From an uncultured Clostridia bacterium (GTDB taxonomy: Bacteria > Bacillota > Clostridia > TANB77 > CAG-508), in contig CAKOTK010000007.1 in assembly GCA_934120135.1 (NCBI GenBank), positions 1-64,000 on the forward strand: 64,000 bases of DNA. The letters are read 5' to 3'. Each line of letters starts with the position of its first letter. Positions within the stretch are counted from its first letter, which is position 1. Under the pieces are notes generated by a model that did not search any database, was not told the DNA's origin, and worked only from the letters and a program-made list of their open reading frames with translations. The translations under genes were made by a program, and so were the position numbers. This document shows positions 8,748-20,400 of this stretch, in pieces.

Positions 8748-9296
8748 TTATTTTTCTAGTTTTTTTATGTTAGATAAGAATATAATGTCTTCTATCATAT
8801 CTAATATTGAATAAATTAGAATTACAATTCCTATTGTCACAACTATGGCATTTGATACAAATATTGTATATAGCCCACATACTATCATTACAATAGAAAT
8901 TAATAAACTGCATATCCAAGTTGGTGATTCTACTAGTTTTAATTTAAATGATAAGCTTAATCTTATTATTCCTGTGTAAACTATCCAAATTCCTATTAAA
9001 ACTCTGAATATCGTTTCAATTTGGCTTTTGTAAACTATTGTTATAATTCCAAGGATGATAGCTATAATTCCATATGCTATGTCATAATTGTAAAAGTTAT
9101 ATTTTCCTCTTGTTAGGCAATAATCTACTAATTTGTATAGTCCTACTATAATGAAAAGTATTCCTACAATCAACGATACTACCTTTGTGCTTCCCTCTGG
9201 GTTTGTAATTAAAAGTACTCCAAGTACTGCAAATACTAATGATGTTAACAAAGATGTCCATCCTGTTCTTTTAAATATTTTTTCAAGATATTCCAT
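8748..9296 (-). CDS. DUF308 family multipass membrane protein
   Basis: About 182 residues with six hydrophobic segments arranged as pairs (for example SLVFAVLGVLLI, VVSLIVGILFIIVGLYKLV, YGIIAIILGIITIVY, FRVLIGIWIVYTGII, LLISIVMIVCGLYTI, IVVTIGIVILIYSIL). This is the pattern of DUF308/HdeD-like proteins, whose molecular function is unknown (HdeD of E. coli is linked to acid resistance). I place the start at the ATG at 9296 because an AGGAG site lies 8 bp before it, while the in-frame ATG 18 bp upstream overlaps that site. It sits 66 bp after the exoprotein gene on the same strand, so it may be expressed with the MMPL transporter group. Confidence 0.75.
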   Translation of the reverse strand: MEYLEKIFKRTGWTSLLTSLVFAVLGVLLITNPEGSTKVVSLIVGILFIIVGLYKLVDYCLTRGKYNFYNYDIAYGIIAIILGIITIVYKSQIETIFRVLIGIWIVYTGIIRLSLSFKLKLVESPTWICSLLISIVMIVCGLYTIFVSNAIVVTIGIVILIYSILDMIEDIIFLSNIKKLEK

Positions 9297-9362
9297 ATTT
9301 GTTGCTCCTTTCATTTTTATTTATATTATTATATTTATCACTAAATTTAATATTTTTCAAGA

Positions 9363-11285
9363 CTAATTATTAGTTTTTTCCTTATTTTGTTTTAATGGAT
9401 CTGTAATTAAAATGAATTTAACATTTCCATTCATTTCTTCATCCATTTCTGCGAAATTCATATATTCTTTTGATAATTTTTCTAGTGCATCAATTCTACT
9501 TGTAAGGTTATGAATGTCTCCATTTACTGTAGAATATAGCTTGTTAATTGCTTTTGTGTTAAACTCTTTTATTCCTTCTGATAGCTCTTTTGCACCTTCA
9601 GCTATGTCTCCTGATTTTTCAGTTAATTGTTCACTTGCTGAGTATAATTCTTTTGCACTTACATTAAGAGCTACTGTGCCTGCATTTAATTTATTTGCAC
9701 CTGTTTTTAATGTACTTATTCCTTCAATTAATGCTGCTGATTTTGTTGATAATTCACTTGTTCCTGCAACTAATTCATCTGATTTTGTATTCATTGCATC
9801 TAAGCCTTTAGCTAATGCTGTTAAGTTTTTATCTAAAGAATTTGTTCCTGCTTTTAATCCAGGTTCTTCTTTAGTTCCTTTTCCGTCTAGTCCCTCTTTA
9901 ATAGATGCCACAGTTGTTTGAGCTGTACCTACTGATTTTAGTAATTCTATTGATTGTTCATTTGCTGATATATTTTGTTCTAATAATGCAATAGTTTGTT
10001 TATTCATTTCTATTTGTTGTGTTAATGTTGCTTTTAATTGTTCATCTGTTGCACTGTTTTTTTGAGCTGTTAATGCAGTTTGCATAGTTTCTAAGTTTGC
10101 TTTTAATTTTTTATCTGCGTCTACAAGTTTTGTTAACTCTGCTGTTTTGGTTTTTACATCAACAGTTGATAATCTGGCATTCATTGCATCTATCGCCTTA
10201 CTTGTATTCGCAATTCCTATGTTTATTGATGTCGCTCCAGCTGCTAATGCTTGGCTTGATTCTGCCATATATTCTACTTTTTCTTTTAAAGTTTTTGCAC
10301 CATCTGATAATTTGCTTACTCCTGGAATTAAAGCGCTTGATTTTGTTGCTAATGAATTTACACCATCAGCCACTTTGCTTGCTCCTTCTCTTGTGTCTTG
10401 TGTTCCTTGTGTTAATTCATTCATATAGTCTGTAAATTCTTGAGATTTTTCTGCATATTGACTTGTTCCTTCTTGTAATGTATTTGCTCCATTTTCAAGC
10501 TTTTCACTAGCTGATTTCATATCATTCATTGATGAATACAACTCATTTAGTTTATCTGCTATTTTTGATTCATTTTCTTCTAATACTCTTGGTGTTATAT
10601 ATGTAATCATGTTCTCTAGCTCAAATTTTTCTGTTTCCATTGACATTTCCACTTTGTTTGGTATATCAATTTCATTTGTTTTTAAGCTTTCTTTTAATCC
10701 TGGGAATGCAACTCCAAGTAATATAGTTTTTTCTCCTTTTTCAACTACTTTTCCTTGAGTTAATTTAATATTTTTGTTTGTTTTAGTATCAAGTGTTGTT
10801 CCTGTTATTACTATAAATGGTGTATACATTTTTTCAGTTGTTCCATTTATATTTACATTGTGAGCTTCATTGTTTTTATATGTTATTGTAATTTTTACTT
10901 TTCCTTTTTTACCAACTATTTCTTCTGCTGACATTTCTTTTCCGTCTAATTCATATTTAATAGATGTTTCAATCGGTAATTTCTTTTCTGTTTTTCCTTG
11001 ATAATATATATCTTTTTCATCAGCATTCCATATTATTTTGTTTTCTTTTTGCTCAAAAGTTTTATTTCCACCTACGTTTGTTATGTCTAATAAGTTTGAT
11101 ATGTCATCTATTGTTTTTAATAATTCATCATTTTTTATATGTTCATTTACTATTGTTTCATATTGTGTTCCACTATTGTTAAGTTTTGAATATACTGTTT
11201 CTTCTTTTGTTACAGCAAATACTGGAGTTGCATAACCTAGCATTGTACATAATAATATGCTTCCAATTATTTTTTTACTTTTCAT
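9363..11285 (-). CDS. Secreted coiled-coil protein (YhgE/Pip-like), partner of MMPL transporter
   Basis: 640 residues. An N-terminal signal peptide is clear (KKIIGSILLCTMLGYATPVFA, cut near residue 25). Residues 26-230 form a globular part. Residues about 240-600 are an alanine, serine, leucine and threonine-rich helical region with the recurrent L..G...L pattern (for example AALIEGISTLKTGANKLNAG) typical of the X-X-X-Leu-X-X-Gly heptad-repeat domains in YhgE/Pip proteins. No C-terminal membrane helix is seen, so the product should be exported and stay associated with the envelope by other means. It follows the MMPL transporter gene, separated by the 158-bp inverted-repeat element. YhgE-like proteins commonly neighbour MMPL transporters and type VII components. 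Function unknown; probably a periplasm-like scaffold of the exporter. Confidence 0.65.
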   Translation of the reverse strand: MKSKKIIGSILLCTMLGYATPVFAVTKEETVYSKLNNSGTQYETIVNEHIKNDELLKTIDDISNLLDITNVGGNKTFEQKENKIIWNADEKDIYYQGKTEKKLPIETSIKYELDGKEMSAEEIVGKKGKVKITITYKNNEAHNVNINGTTEKMYTPFIVITGTTLDTKTNKNIKLTQGKVVEKGEKTILLGVAFPGLKESLKTNEIDIPNKVEMSMETEKFELENMITYITPRVLEENESKIADKLNELYSSMNDMKSASEKLENGANTLQEGTSQYAEKSQEFTDYMNELTQGTQDTREGASKVADGVNSLATKSSALIPGVSKLSDGAKTLKEKVEYMAESSQALAAGATSINIGIANTSKAIDAMNARLSTVDVKTKTAELTKLVDADKKLKANLETMQTALTAQKNSATDEQLKATLTQQIEMNKQTIALLEQNISANEQSIELLKSVGTAQTTVASIKEGLDGKGTKEEPGLKAGTNSLDKNLTALAKGLDAMNTKSDELVAGTSELSTKSAALIEGISTLKTGANKLNAGTVALNVSAKELYSASEQLTEKSGDIAEGAKELSEGIKEFNTKAINKLYSTVNGDIHNLTSRIDALEKLSKEYMNFAEMDEEMNGNVKFILITDPLKQNKEKTNN

Positions 11286-11327
11286 TTTTTATCCTCTCCT
11301 TTTTTATTTTAGAATATTAATTTTATT

Positions 11328-11485
11328 GGTAGTAATATAATACTTTTTTCCGTTCCATCCCAGCTTCGCAAGAAGATGTAACAACAATTTTTTGCAAACA
11401 TTGTTAATGATTTGAAAAAATTTAGAAACATCTTCTAGCTTGCTGGTCCCCACAGCCTCACTTCAAAAAGTATTATATTACTACC
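11328..11485. mobile_element. MITE-like 158-bp inverted-repeat element
   Basis: Perfect 21-bp terminal inverted repeats, ggtagtaatataatacttttt at 11328-11348 and its complement at 11465-11485. Inside them, cagcttcgcaagaagatgt and acatcttctagcttgctg form a second imperfect stem and the centre also pairs weakly, so the whole unit can fold as one long hairpin. Its base composition (cccagc, ggtccccacagcc) is richer than the neighbourhood. No coding region and no clear target duplication. It lies in the middle of the MMPL-exoprotein operon. Confidence 0.6.
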
Positions 11486-11512
11486 TTTCAAAGCAAAACT
11501 AAAACTAAAAAA

Positions 11513-13585
11513 CTAATTGCTTAGTTTGCGCATATTGGCAGTTGTTTTGCAAATTATTTTGTCAAATACAATTAAGAATGCTGGTAAAACTGTTAATACA
11601 GTAATCATACTAATAATTGCGCCTCTTGCCATTAAACTACATAAAGAACCAATCATTTCAATTTTTGAATACATACCAACTCCAAATGTTGCTCCAAAGA
11701 AACATAACGCACTAACAATTATTGATTGAATTGATGTTCCTAAAGCTTCATCTATAGCTTGATGTTTGTCTTTTCCTTCTATTCTTGCTGTTTTATATTT
11801 TGTTGTAATTAAAATTGCATAATCTATTGTTGCACCTAATTGAATTGTACCAATTACTATTGATGCTATAAATGGTATTACTGTTCCTGTATATGCAGGT
11901 ATTCCCATATTGATAAATATTGCAAACTCTATTGCAGCAATTAATATTATTGGTAAACTTACTGATTTTAAAACAAATACCATTATTACAAGTATAATTG
12001 CGATTGAAACTGTATTTACACTGTTGAAATCATGATCACTTATTTCAACCAAGTCCTTCATTAATGGTCCCTCTCCAGCAAGTATTGCTGTATCGTCATA
12101 TTCTTTTATTATTTTATTTACTTCTTCTATTTGGCTGTTTAATTCATTTGTTGCAATTTCATATTTTGAGTTTATAATTACCATTTGATACTTATCACTT
12201 TCAAATATTGATCTTATATCTTCTGGTAGCATTTCTTTTGGTATGTTTACTTCTTTTGAAATTTTAGAATAACTTAATGTCCATTCAATTCCATCTAAGC
12301 TTTCTATTTTATCTAACATTTCATTTAATTTATAATCTGGCATATTTTTATCTACTAATAATAATTCTGTCGAAACCATATCAAATTTATCTTTTAATTC
12401 ATTGTTTGCTTGTATACTGTTTAAAGTATCTGGTAAAGACTTGCTTAGGTTATAGTAACTTTCTGTATGTGTATATCCATATACTGCAAATGGTAAAATT
12501 ACTATAAATGCAACTAAAATTGCTTTGTAATGTTTTAAATTAAAGTTTTTAACTTTTTCAAATCTTGGTAATATTTCTTTGTGTTTTGTTTTCTCTACCC
12601 ATTTATCAAATACAAGTAACATTGCTGGCAATGTTGTAACTGCAGTTATTACACCAATTAAAACACCTTTTGCCATTACTAAGCCTATATCTTTTCCTAA
12701 TGTTAAGTTCATACTGCATAATGCTAAGAACCCAGCTATTGTTGTTAATGAACTTCCTAGTACCGATACTAATGTTTTTGCTATTGCAGTTGCCATTGCT
12801 TCATCATTATTTGAAGCTTTTTCTTTTTCTGCTTTATAACTGTGGTATAAGAATATTGCAAAATCCATTGTTACACCAAGTTGCAATACAGCACTTATTG
12901 CTTTTGTTATATATGATGTTTGACCTAAAAATGCATTTGTGCCCATGTTGTATAATACTGCCATTCCTATGTTTAATAGCATTAGTACTGGTGCTAAATA
13001 TGAATCTAATGCTAATTGCAATATTATTAGACATAAAGCTACTGCAATCATTACATATATTATTACTTCTGAGTCTGATAAATTTCTAGTGTCTAGTACT
13101 GTTGCAGTCATACCACTTATTTTGCAATTTTCATTTGATATTTCTCTAAGTTTTTCAACTGTTTCCATTGTTGTATCTTCTGAAATTCCATCTTTAAATG
13201 TTACTAATACTGGTGTTGTGTTATCTTTATATAATTTGTCTTTAATTTCATCAGGTAACATTTCTAGCGGTACGTCGGTTCCTATAATGTCTGTTAGTCC
13301 AACTACTTTTTCTACATTGCCTACTTCTCTAAATTGTTTTTCTAATTCTATAATATCTTTTGATTGCATATTTTCTAGTATTACTACTGAAAACGCTCCC
13401 ATGTTAAAGTCATCTGCTAATATATTTTCGCCTTTTATTGTTTCAATGTTGTCTGGCAAATATACTAGTATATCATAGTTAACTCTTGTTGCTTTATATC
13501 CAATAATTGATGGAATTAAAAGTAACAAAGATATTATTAGAATAGCAACTTTGTGTTTACATATAAACTGTCCAAACTTTTCCAT
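11513..13585 (-). CDS. MMPL family RND transporter
   Basis: 690 residues with two repeats of the RND fold. Each half has one membrane helix (residues 12-30 and about 357-375), a large extracytoplasmic loop, and a five-helix bundle with sterol-sensing-like sequence (LQLGVTMDFAIFLYHSYKAEK near 236 and IQLGATIDYAILITTKYKTAR near 580). The paired D in TMDFA and TIDYA is the proton-relay aspartate region typical of MMPL proteins. It exports lipids or drugs in known relatives; the substrate here is unknown. The gene is divergent from a TetR regulator, with two TGAC-N5-GTCA operators next to its start, so it is most likely repressed by that regulator. The coiled-coil exoprotein follows it. Confidence 0.85.
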   Translation of the reverse strand: MEKFGQFICKHKVAILIISLLLLIPSIIGYKATRVNYDILVYLPDNIETIKGENILADDFNMGAFSVVILENMQSKDIIELEKQFREVGNVEKVVGLTDIIGTDVPLEMLPDEIKDKLYKDNTTPVLVTFKDGISEDTTMETVEKLREISNENCKISGMTATVLDTRNLSDSEVIIYVMIAVALCLIILQLALDSYLAPVLMLLNIGMAVLYNMGTNAFLGQTSYITKAISAVLQLGVTMDFAIFLYHSYKAEKEKASNNDEAMATAIAKTLVSVLGSSLTTIAGFLALCSMNLTLGKDIGLVMAKGVLIGVITAVTTLPAMLLVFDKWVEKTKHKEILPRFEKVKNFNLKHYKAILVAFIVILPFAVYGYTHTESYYNLSKSLPDTLNSIQANNELKDKFDMVSTELLLVDKNMPDYKLNEMLDKIESLDGIEWTLSYSKISKEVNIPKEMLPEDIRSIFESDKYQMVIINSKYEIATNELNSQIEEVNKIIKEYDDTAILAGEGPLMKDLVEISDHDFNSVNTVSIAIILVIMVFVLKSVSLPIILIAAIEFAIFINMGIPAYTGTVIPFIASIVIGTIQLGATIDYAILITTKYKTARIEGKDKHQAIDEALGTSIQSIIVSALCFFGATFGVGMYSKIEMIGSLCSLMARGAIISMITVLTVLPAFLIVFDKIICKTTANMRKLSN

Positions 13586-13606
13586 TTTTCTGCCTCCTTA
13601 TTTTTA

Positions 13607-13655
13607 TGACCATTAGTCACTTTTCATAATATACTACTTTTATGACCGTTAGTCA
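13607..13655. promoter_or_regulatory. Two TetR operator copies before the MMPL gene
   Basis: Two 13-bp sites TGACCATTAGTCA (13607-13619) and TGACCGTTAGTCA (13643-13655), 36 bp apart, just before the MMPL start. Both fit TGAC-N5-GTCA, a dyad, and share the inner TTA. The spacing is suitable for two dimers on the promoter. Confidence 0.7.
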
Positions 13656-13762
13656 ATAGTTTTTATAAAAAATTTTTAACAAATTGATATTTGTTGTGAT
13701 TTTTCATCATTATCTGTTGGTTTCAAAGAACAATTTGCTATTACTTTTTTATTTATTTCTAT

Positions 13763-13775
13763 TGACTATACGTCA
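13763..13775. promoter_or_regulatory. Third TetR operator copy, before the regulator gene
   Basis: TGACTATACGTCA, again TGAC-N5-GTCA, 39 bp before the TetR start. It implies autoregulation of the regulator by the same factor. Confidence 0.6.
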
Positions 13776-13813
13776 TTTTTATGTAATAATTATATTGTAT
13801 TGGAGGCAAGATT

Positions 13814-14401
13814 ATGAAAGAAAAAAATGATAAAGAAGAAAGATTATTAAACGTAGGATTCAAACTTTTTACTGAAAAAGGATTTAAAGATACTTCTATT
13901 CAAGACATTGTTGATAATGCAGATGTCGCAAAAGGTACTTTTTATTTATATTTTAAAGATAAATATGAATTAAGAGATGTTTTAATTGCAAGAAAGTCTA
14001 TGTCATTATTTTCTGAGGCAATAAACGCTGTAAAAAGCACTTATATAGAAAATTTTGCTGATCAAATGATTTTTGTTATAAATTACATTATTGATAAACT
14101 TGCCAAAACTCCTTTGCTTTTGAAATTCATATCTAAAAATTTATCATGGGGAGTTTATAGCCAGACTGTATTAAATTTATATGAAAAAAATAAGAATTCT
14201 GAGGAAGGTCTTGTTTATTTATTTTTAAATGGGGTTAAAGAACATAATATCAAGCTAAAAAATCCTGAAGTAACATTATATATGATTATAGAGTTAGTTA
14301 GTTCAACTTGTTTTAATTCTATTTTATATAACGAACCTCTCCCAATTGAAGAATTTAAACCTTATTTGTATGAATTAATTAGAAACTTGTTAAAAGAATA
14401 A
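13814..14401 (+). CDS. TetR/AcrR family transcriptional regulator
   Basis: 195 residues. The N-terminal helix-turn-helix is clear: FTEKGFKDTSIQDIVDNADVAKGTFYLYFKDKYELRDVLI-type sequence at residues 15-60, with the family's GTFYLYFKDK end. The C-terminal ligand domain is divergent, as usual. ATG at 13814 follows GGAGGCAAG. It is divergent from the MMPL gene and three copies of a TGAC-N5-GTCA dyad lie between the two starts, so it most likely represses the exporter operon and itself. The inducer is unknown. A strong terminator shared with the converging surface-protein gene follows. Confidence 0.9.
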   Translation: MKEKNDKEERLLNVGFKLFTEKGFKDTSIQDIVDNADVAKGTFYLYFKDKYELRDVLIARKSMSLFSEAINAVKSTYIENFADQMIFVINYIIDKLAKTPLLLKFISKNLSWGVYSQTVLNLYEKNKNSEEGLVYLFLNGVKEHNIKLKNPEVTLYMIIELVSSTCFNSILYNEPLPIEEFKPYLYELIRNLLKE

Positions 14402-14406
14402 TATCT

Positions 14407-14443
14407 AAAAAGAAAGTGACTCAATTATGAATCACTTTCTTCT
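14407..14443. terminator. Bidirectional terminator between tetR and the giant surface protein
   Basis: Stem aagaaagtga/tcactttctt with a 12-base loop; A run before and T run after it, between convergent genes. Confidence 0.75.
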
Positions 14444-14450
14444 TATTTTG

Positions 14451-17400
14451 TTATTTACATCTTTTGTGTTTTAATGCTAGTACTACTAAATATGCTGTTG
14501 CAGATGTTATTAGTATAATTATTTCTGATATAAAGGTGTCTCCTGTTGTTGGTAATATTGGATTTACTGGCTTTGGTTCTTCTTTTATCTTTTCATAATA
14601 GTATATTACTTCTGTTGTTCCTTCATTTATTACGCCTTTTGAATTTTCTGTTTTAGATATATTCTTATAGCCTTTTATTTCTTTTGCATCTGTTACATAG
14701 CCATCTCCTATTTTACCTTCTATTTCGTCTCTTCCTAATTCTTCTCCTGTATCTCTGTCTACATATCTTATTAAGATATTACCATAGTTATATGTATTTA
14801 CTACTATTACTTCGTTTTCAATTACTTTACTTATCTCTCCTTTATATCTTGCTAAATCATTACTGTTTACTTCTGCTTCTTCTACTGTATATACGATTTC
14901 ATTTCCTTGTGCATTGTATTTTGGTAAGTCTGTAAATGTGTATTTCCAGTTTTCTGCTTCAGTTATAACTTGTTCTGCTACTACCTGACTTCCGTTTTTT
15001 ACTAATAACTTAATGCTTTCTGGTCTATACCCTTTTGCATTATAACTATCATCCCATACTTTACTTACTTTTAATTTAATTTTATCATTTGGTACTGTAA
15101 ATGTATTTGTTATTGTTGTTCCTTCTATTGTTTTTGTATAGAATTTTAAGTCATTTTTATTTACTTCTGACTCATCTACTGTGTATACTATCTCGCTTCC
15201 TTGTGCATTGTATTTTGGTAAGTCTGTAAATGTGTATTTCCAGCTTTCTGCTTCTGTTACTACTTGTTCTTTTACTACTGTCTGACCGTTTTTTACTTGT
15301 AACTTAATACTTTCTGGACGTTTACCATTTGCATTTTCGTTATCATTCCATACTTTCTCTACTGTTACCTCTGTTTTTTCTTCTAGTATTGCAAATGTAT
15401 TTGTTATCGTTGTTCCTTCTATTGTTTTCGTATAGAATTTTAAGTCACTCGCATTCACTTCAGCCTCATCTACTGTATATGTAATTTCATTGCCTTGTGC
15501 ATTGTATTTTGGTAAGTCTGTAAATGTGTATTTCCAGTTTTCTGCTTCTGTTACTACTTGTTCTGCTACTACCTGACTTCCGTTTTTTACTAACAACTTA
15601 ATGCTTTCCGGTCTATATCCTTTTACATCATTGCTATCATTCCATACTTTGTTTACTGTTACATTTACTTTCTCATCTGGTACTGTAAATGTATTTGTTA
15701 TTGTTGTCCCTTCTATTGTTTTTGTATAGAATTTTAAGTCATTTTCATTTACTTCTGACTCATCAACTGTGTATGCAATTTCATTTCCTTGTGCATTGTA
15801 TTTTGGTAAGTCTGTAAATGTGTATTTCCAGTTCTCTGCTTCGGTTACAACTTGTTCTGCTACTACTTGATTTCCGTTTTTTACTAGTAGTTTAGTTTTT
15901 TCTGGTCGTTTGCCATTTGCATTATTATTATCATTCCATACTTTGTTTACTGTTACATTTACCTTCTCATCTGGTACTTTAAATGTATTTGTTATTGTTG
16001 TTCCTTCTATTGTTTTTGTATAGAATTTTAAATCATCTGTATTTATCTCTTGTTCATCCACTATGTAACTTATTTCATTTCCTTGCTCATCATATTTTGC
16101 TAAGTCTGTAAATGTATATCTCCATTCATCATTTTCAGTTACTGTTGCTTCTTGTACTACTCTGTTTCCTTCTTTTATTTGTAACTTTATTGATTCTGGT
16201 CTTTTTCCATACATATTGTTTTCATCGTTCCACATTTTATTTACTGTTATTGATATCTTATTGTCTGGTACACTAAATGTGTTTGTTATCGTCGTTCCGT
16301 TCATTGCTTTTGTATAGAACATCAAATCATCTGCATTCACTTCTGCTTCATCTACTGTATACACAATTTCATTTCCTTGTGCATTGTATTTTTGTAAGTC
16401 TGTAAATGTGTATTTCCAGTTTTCTGCTTCTGTTACTACTTGCTCTTTTACTACTGTTTGACCGTTTTTTACTTGTAACTTAATACTTTCTGGACGTTTT
16501 CCATTTGCATTTTCGTTATCATCCCATACTTTTTCTACTGTTAATTCTGTTTTTTCTTCTGGTACTACAAATGTATTTGTTATTGTGGCTCCAGATATTG
16601 CTTTTGTATAGAATTTTAAGTCATCTGTATTTACTTCTGCTTCATCTACCGTATATGCAATTCTATTTCCTTGTCCATCATATATTGGTAAGTCTGTAAA
16701 TATATACTTCCATTCTTCTGCTTCTGTTACAACTTGCTCTTTTACTACTGTTTGTCCATCTTTTATTTGTAACTTAATGCTTTCTGGACGTTTTCCATTT
16801 GCATTTTCGTTATCATCCCATACTTTGTTTACTGTTATTCTTCCTTTCTTATCTGGTACTGTGAATGTATTTGTTATTGTGGCTCCAGATATTGCTTTTG
16901 TATAGAATTTTAAGTCATCTGTATTTACTTCTGCTTCATCTACTGTATATACAATTGCATTTCCTTGCGCATTATATATTGGTAAGTCCATAAATGTGTA
17001 TTTCCAGCCTTCCGTTTCGGTTACAACTTGTTCTGCTACTACTTGACTTCCGTTTTTCACTTGTAATCTAATGCTTTCTGGGCGTTTACCATTTGCATTG
17101 TTGTTATCATCCCATACTTTGTTTACTGTTATACTTCCTTTCTTATCTGGTACTGTGAAAGTATTTGTTATTGTGGCTCCAGATATTGCTTTTGTATAGA
17201 ATTTTAAGTCATCTGTATTTACTTCTGCTTCATCTACTGTATATACAATTGCATTTCCTTGCGCATTATATATTGGTAAGTCCATAAATGTGTATTTCCA
17301 GCCTTCCGTTTCGGTTACAACTTGTTCTGCTACTACTTGACTTCCGTTTTTTACTTGTAACTTAATACTTTCTGGACGTTTTCCATTTGCATTGTCGTTA

Positions 17401-20400
17401 TCATTCCATACTTTGCTTACTGTTATGCTTCCTTTCTTATCTGGCACTGTGAATGTATTTGTTATTGTTGCTCCTGATATTGTTTTTGTATAGAATTTTA
17501 AGTCGTTTGCATTTACTTCTGCTTCATCTACTGTATATGCAATTCTATTTCCTTGTCCATCATATATTGGTAAGTCTGTAAATATATACTTCCATTCTTC
17601 TGCTTCGGTTACAACTTGCTCTTTTACCACTGTCTGTCCATTTTTTATTTGTAACTTAATGCCTTCTGGGCGTTTACCATTTGCATTTTCGTTATCATCC
17701 CATACTTTGTTTACTGTTATTTTTCCTTTTTTATCTGGCACTGTGAATGTATTTGTTATTGTGGCTCCAGTTATTGCTTTTGTATAGAATTTTAAGTCAT
17801 CTGTATTTACTTCTGCTTCATCTACTGTATACACAATTTTATTTCCTTGTGAATTATATTTTGGTAAATCTGTAAATGTGTATTTCCAGTTTTCTGCTTC
17901 TGTTACTACTTGCTCTTTTACTACTGTTTGACCGTTTTTTACTTGTAACTTAATACTTTCTGGGCGTTTGCCATTTGCATTGTTGTTATCAGACCATACC
18001 TTTGTTATAGTTATTGTTTCATAACCATTTATTATAGTTTCTTGTTCATCTGTATTTGTTTCTTCTTGGTTTGTGTCTAATAGCTTGATGCTTCCTCCTA
18101 CTTTGTTGGTTATTTTTGTTCTTAATTCTACTGAATCGTATACCAAACTAATTTGTTCATTAATTGTTATTACCTTTGCTTCTCCATTCAATGTATCTAC
18201 ATCTGGAATATATTGTTTCCAAGTTATTGTTTTATTTGTACTGTCATATTCCCCACCAGCTATATTTGATTTTGTTTCATCTATTGCTTGCGGTAATTTA
18301 TCTGTTACTATTACCTGTACTCTTCCTTTGTAGTTTGTTATTTTAGTTGTATAGCTTATGTTATATGTTATTACCTCTTCTACATTTTGTACTAGTGTTG
18401 TTCCCTCTTTTGTTATGTTATTTTCTTCTATTGTTCCTTCTTTCATTTTATAGTAGTAGGTTACCTCTATTGTTTCTGCTGTTATTGCTCCTGTTGAATT
18501 TGTTGTTTTTGATACATATTCATAATTTGTTGCAATATCTTTTGATGCCTTTGTTGTATATGTTTCATCCACTTTGCCTATTATTGTTTCATCTACTACT
18601 GTGCTTCCATCTTTTGATGGTACTTGTGTTGTTGTCCCTTGGATATAGTGGTGTACTATTACTTTTCCTTCTTTTAGTCTATAGTAATATATTACCTCTG
18701 TATCTTGTTCTAATGTTCCTTCTTTATTTTCTGGCTCTTCTACTAACTCATATTTTGTATAATCTATTGTACTTGATTTTTCTGTTGTGTACTCACTATG
18801 TATTTTTCCTGTTTTTTGCTCATCTTCTGCTAGTTTTGTTTCTGTATTTACTAAATAGTGATGTACTGTTAGTGTTAAATCTTTTAATTCATAATAGTAA
18901 TTTACTTCTTGTGCTTCTGATGTATATGTTCCACTTGCATTTTCTGGTATTACATATTCTCCATTACTATCTTTTTCTAGTTCATATTCTTTTAATCCAA
19001 TTAGTGGCTCTGTTGTATATGTATCTCCAATTTCACCTGTCAATGTTTTACTTCTTGTGTCTATTACGTCATCTATCACTTTTGTTGTAGTTCCTTTTAT
19101 ATAGTGATTTACTTTTACTTGTCCTATTGTATCACTGAATTTTACTACTATATTTTTGTCTTCTATTACTTGTATAAATTTACTTAGAGTTACACTTTCA
19201 TCTTCATTTGGAGTAAATTCTATTTGTTCTCCATTTACTGTTATTTTTTCTACTCTGTATCCTGTGTCTGGTACTGCTTTTATTTCTTTTGTACTGTCTT
19301 TTTTGTATTCTACTTGTTCTACATACTCTTCGTCTTGCCCTGTTATTGTTCCTCCTGTTATTATTACTCCATTTTTTTGATATTGTTCTACTTCTGTTTT
19401 TATCTTTAGCGCTTTTCCTATATTTTGTACTGTTATTTCTTGGCTTTGAGCTATTTCTGGTGCTGTTTCAGCCTCGCCGATTTTTACAACTTGTCCTTTA
19501 TCTGTTACAGCTATTATTGCATCATTAATTGCAGTTACTGCTGTGTAGCGATTAATTATGCTTTGGCCTGTTTTCTCTCCACTTGTTTCCCATATTTGAT
19601 TTCCTGCAAAATCAATTTTTGCAATATTGCCATTCCAATCAAAACCACCATATTCTACAACCACTATACCATCTTCTGTTACTACAGCATCAGACAAATT
19701 AGTTATTCCAATTGATTTATCAAATAAGCATTTTCCGTCAAAATCATATTCTACTGCTAAACCATTTTCACTAATCGCAATTATTCCATCTTCTAATGTC
19801 ACTGCTGCAATATAGCTATATGATTTTTCAGTATTTTCCCATTCTATATTTCCATTCGAATCATATTTCACTACTTTTCCCGAATATCCTACCGCAAGTA
19901 TCCCATCATCTACTGCAGTTACTCCATAATATAAATATGATTTTTCAGTATTTTCCCATACCACATTTCCTTCTAAATTATATTTAACGACCTGTCCTCC
20001 AGATGCTATAGCAATTATTCCATTATCTACCGTAACTACTTTATAATATTTATATGTTTTTTCACTATTTTCCCATACTACATTTCCTTCTAAATCATAT
20101 TTTACTACTTGCCCATATATATTACCTGCCGTGTTGCCTCCTGAAACAGTAATTATACCGTCAGATACTGTAGTTACGCCTCTGTAATTATATGACTTGT
20201 CTGTATTTTCCCATACTACATTTCCTTCTAAATCATACTTCACTACTTTTCCATTATCTCCAACAGCAACTATATCTTTATTTGCTATTGTTACATCTCT
20301 ATAATAGTATGATTTTTCATTGTTTTCCCATAGTGATTTTATACCTTTTACTGCTGATATATTTTTGCCTATTCCAAAATAACTTGTTCTTGCTTCTACG

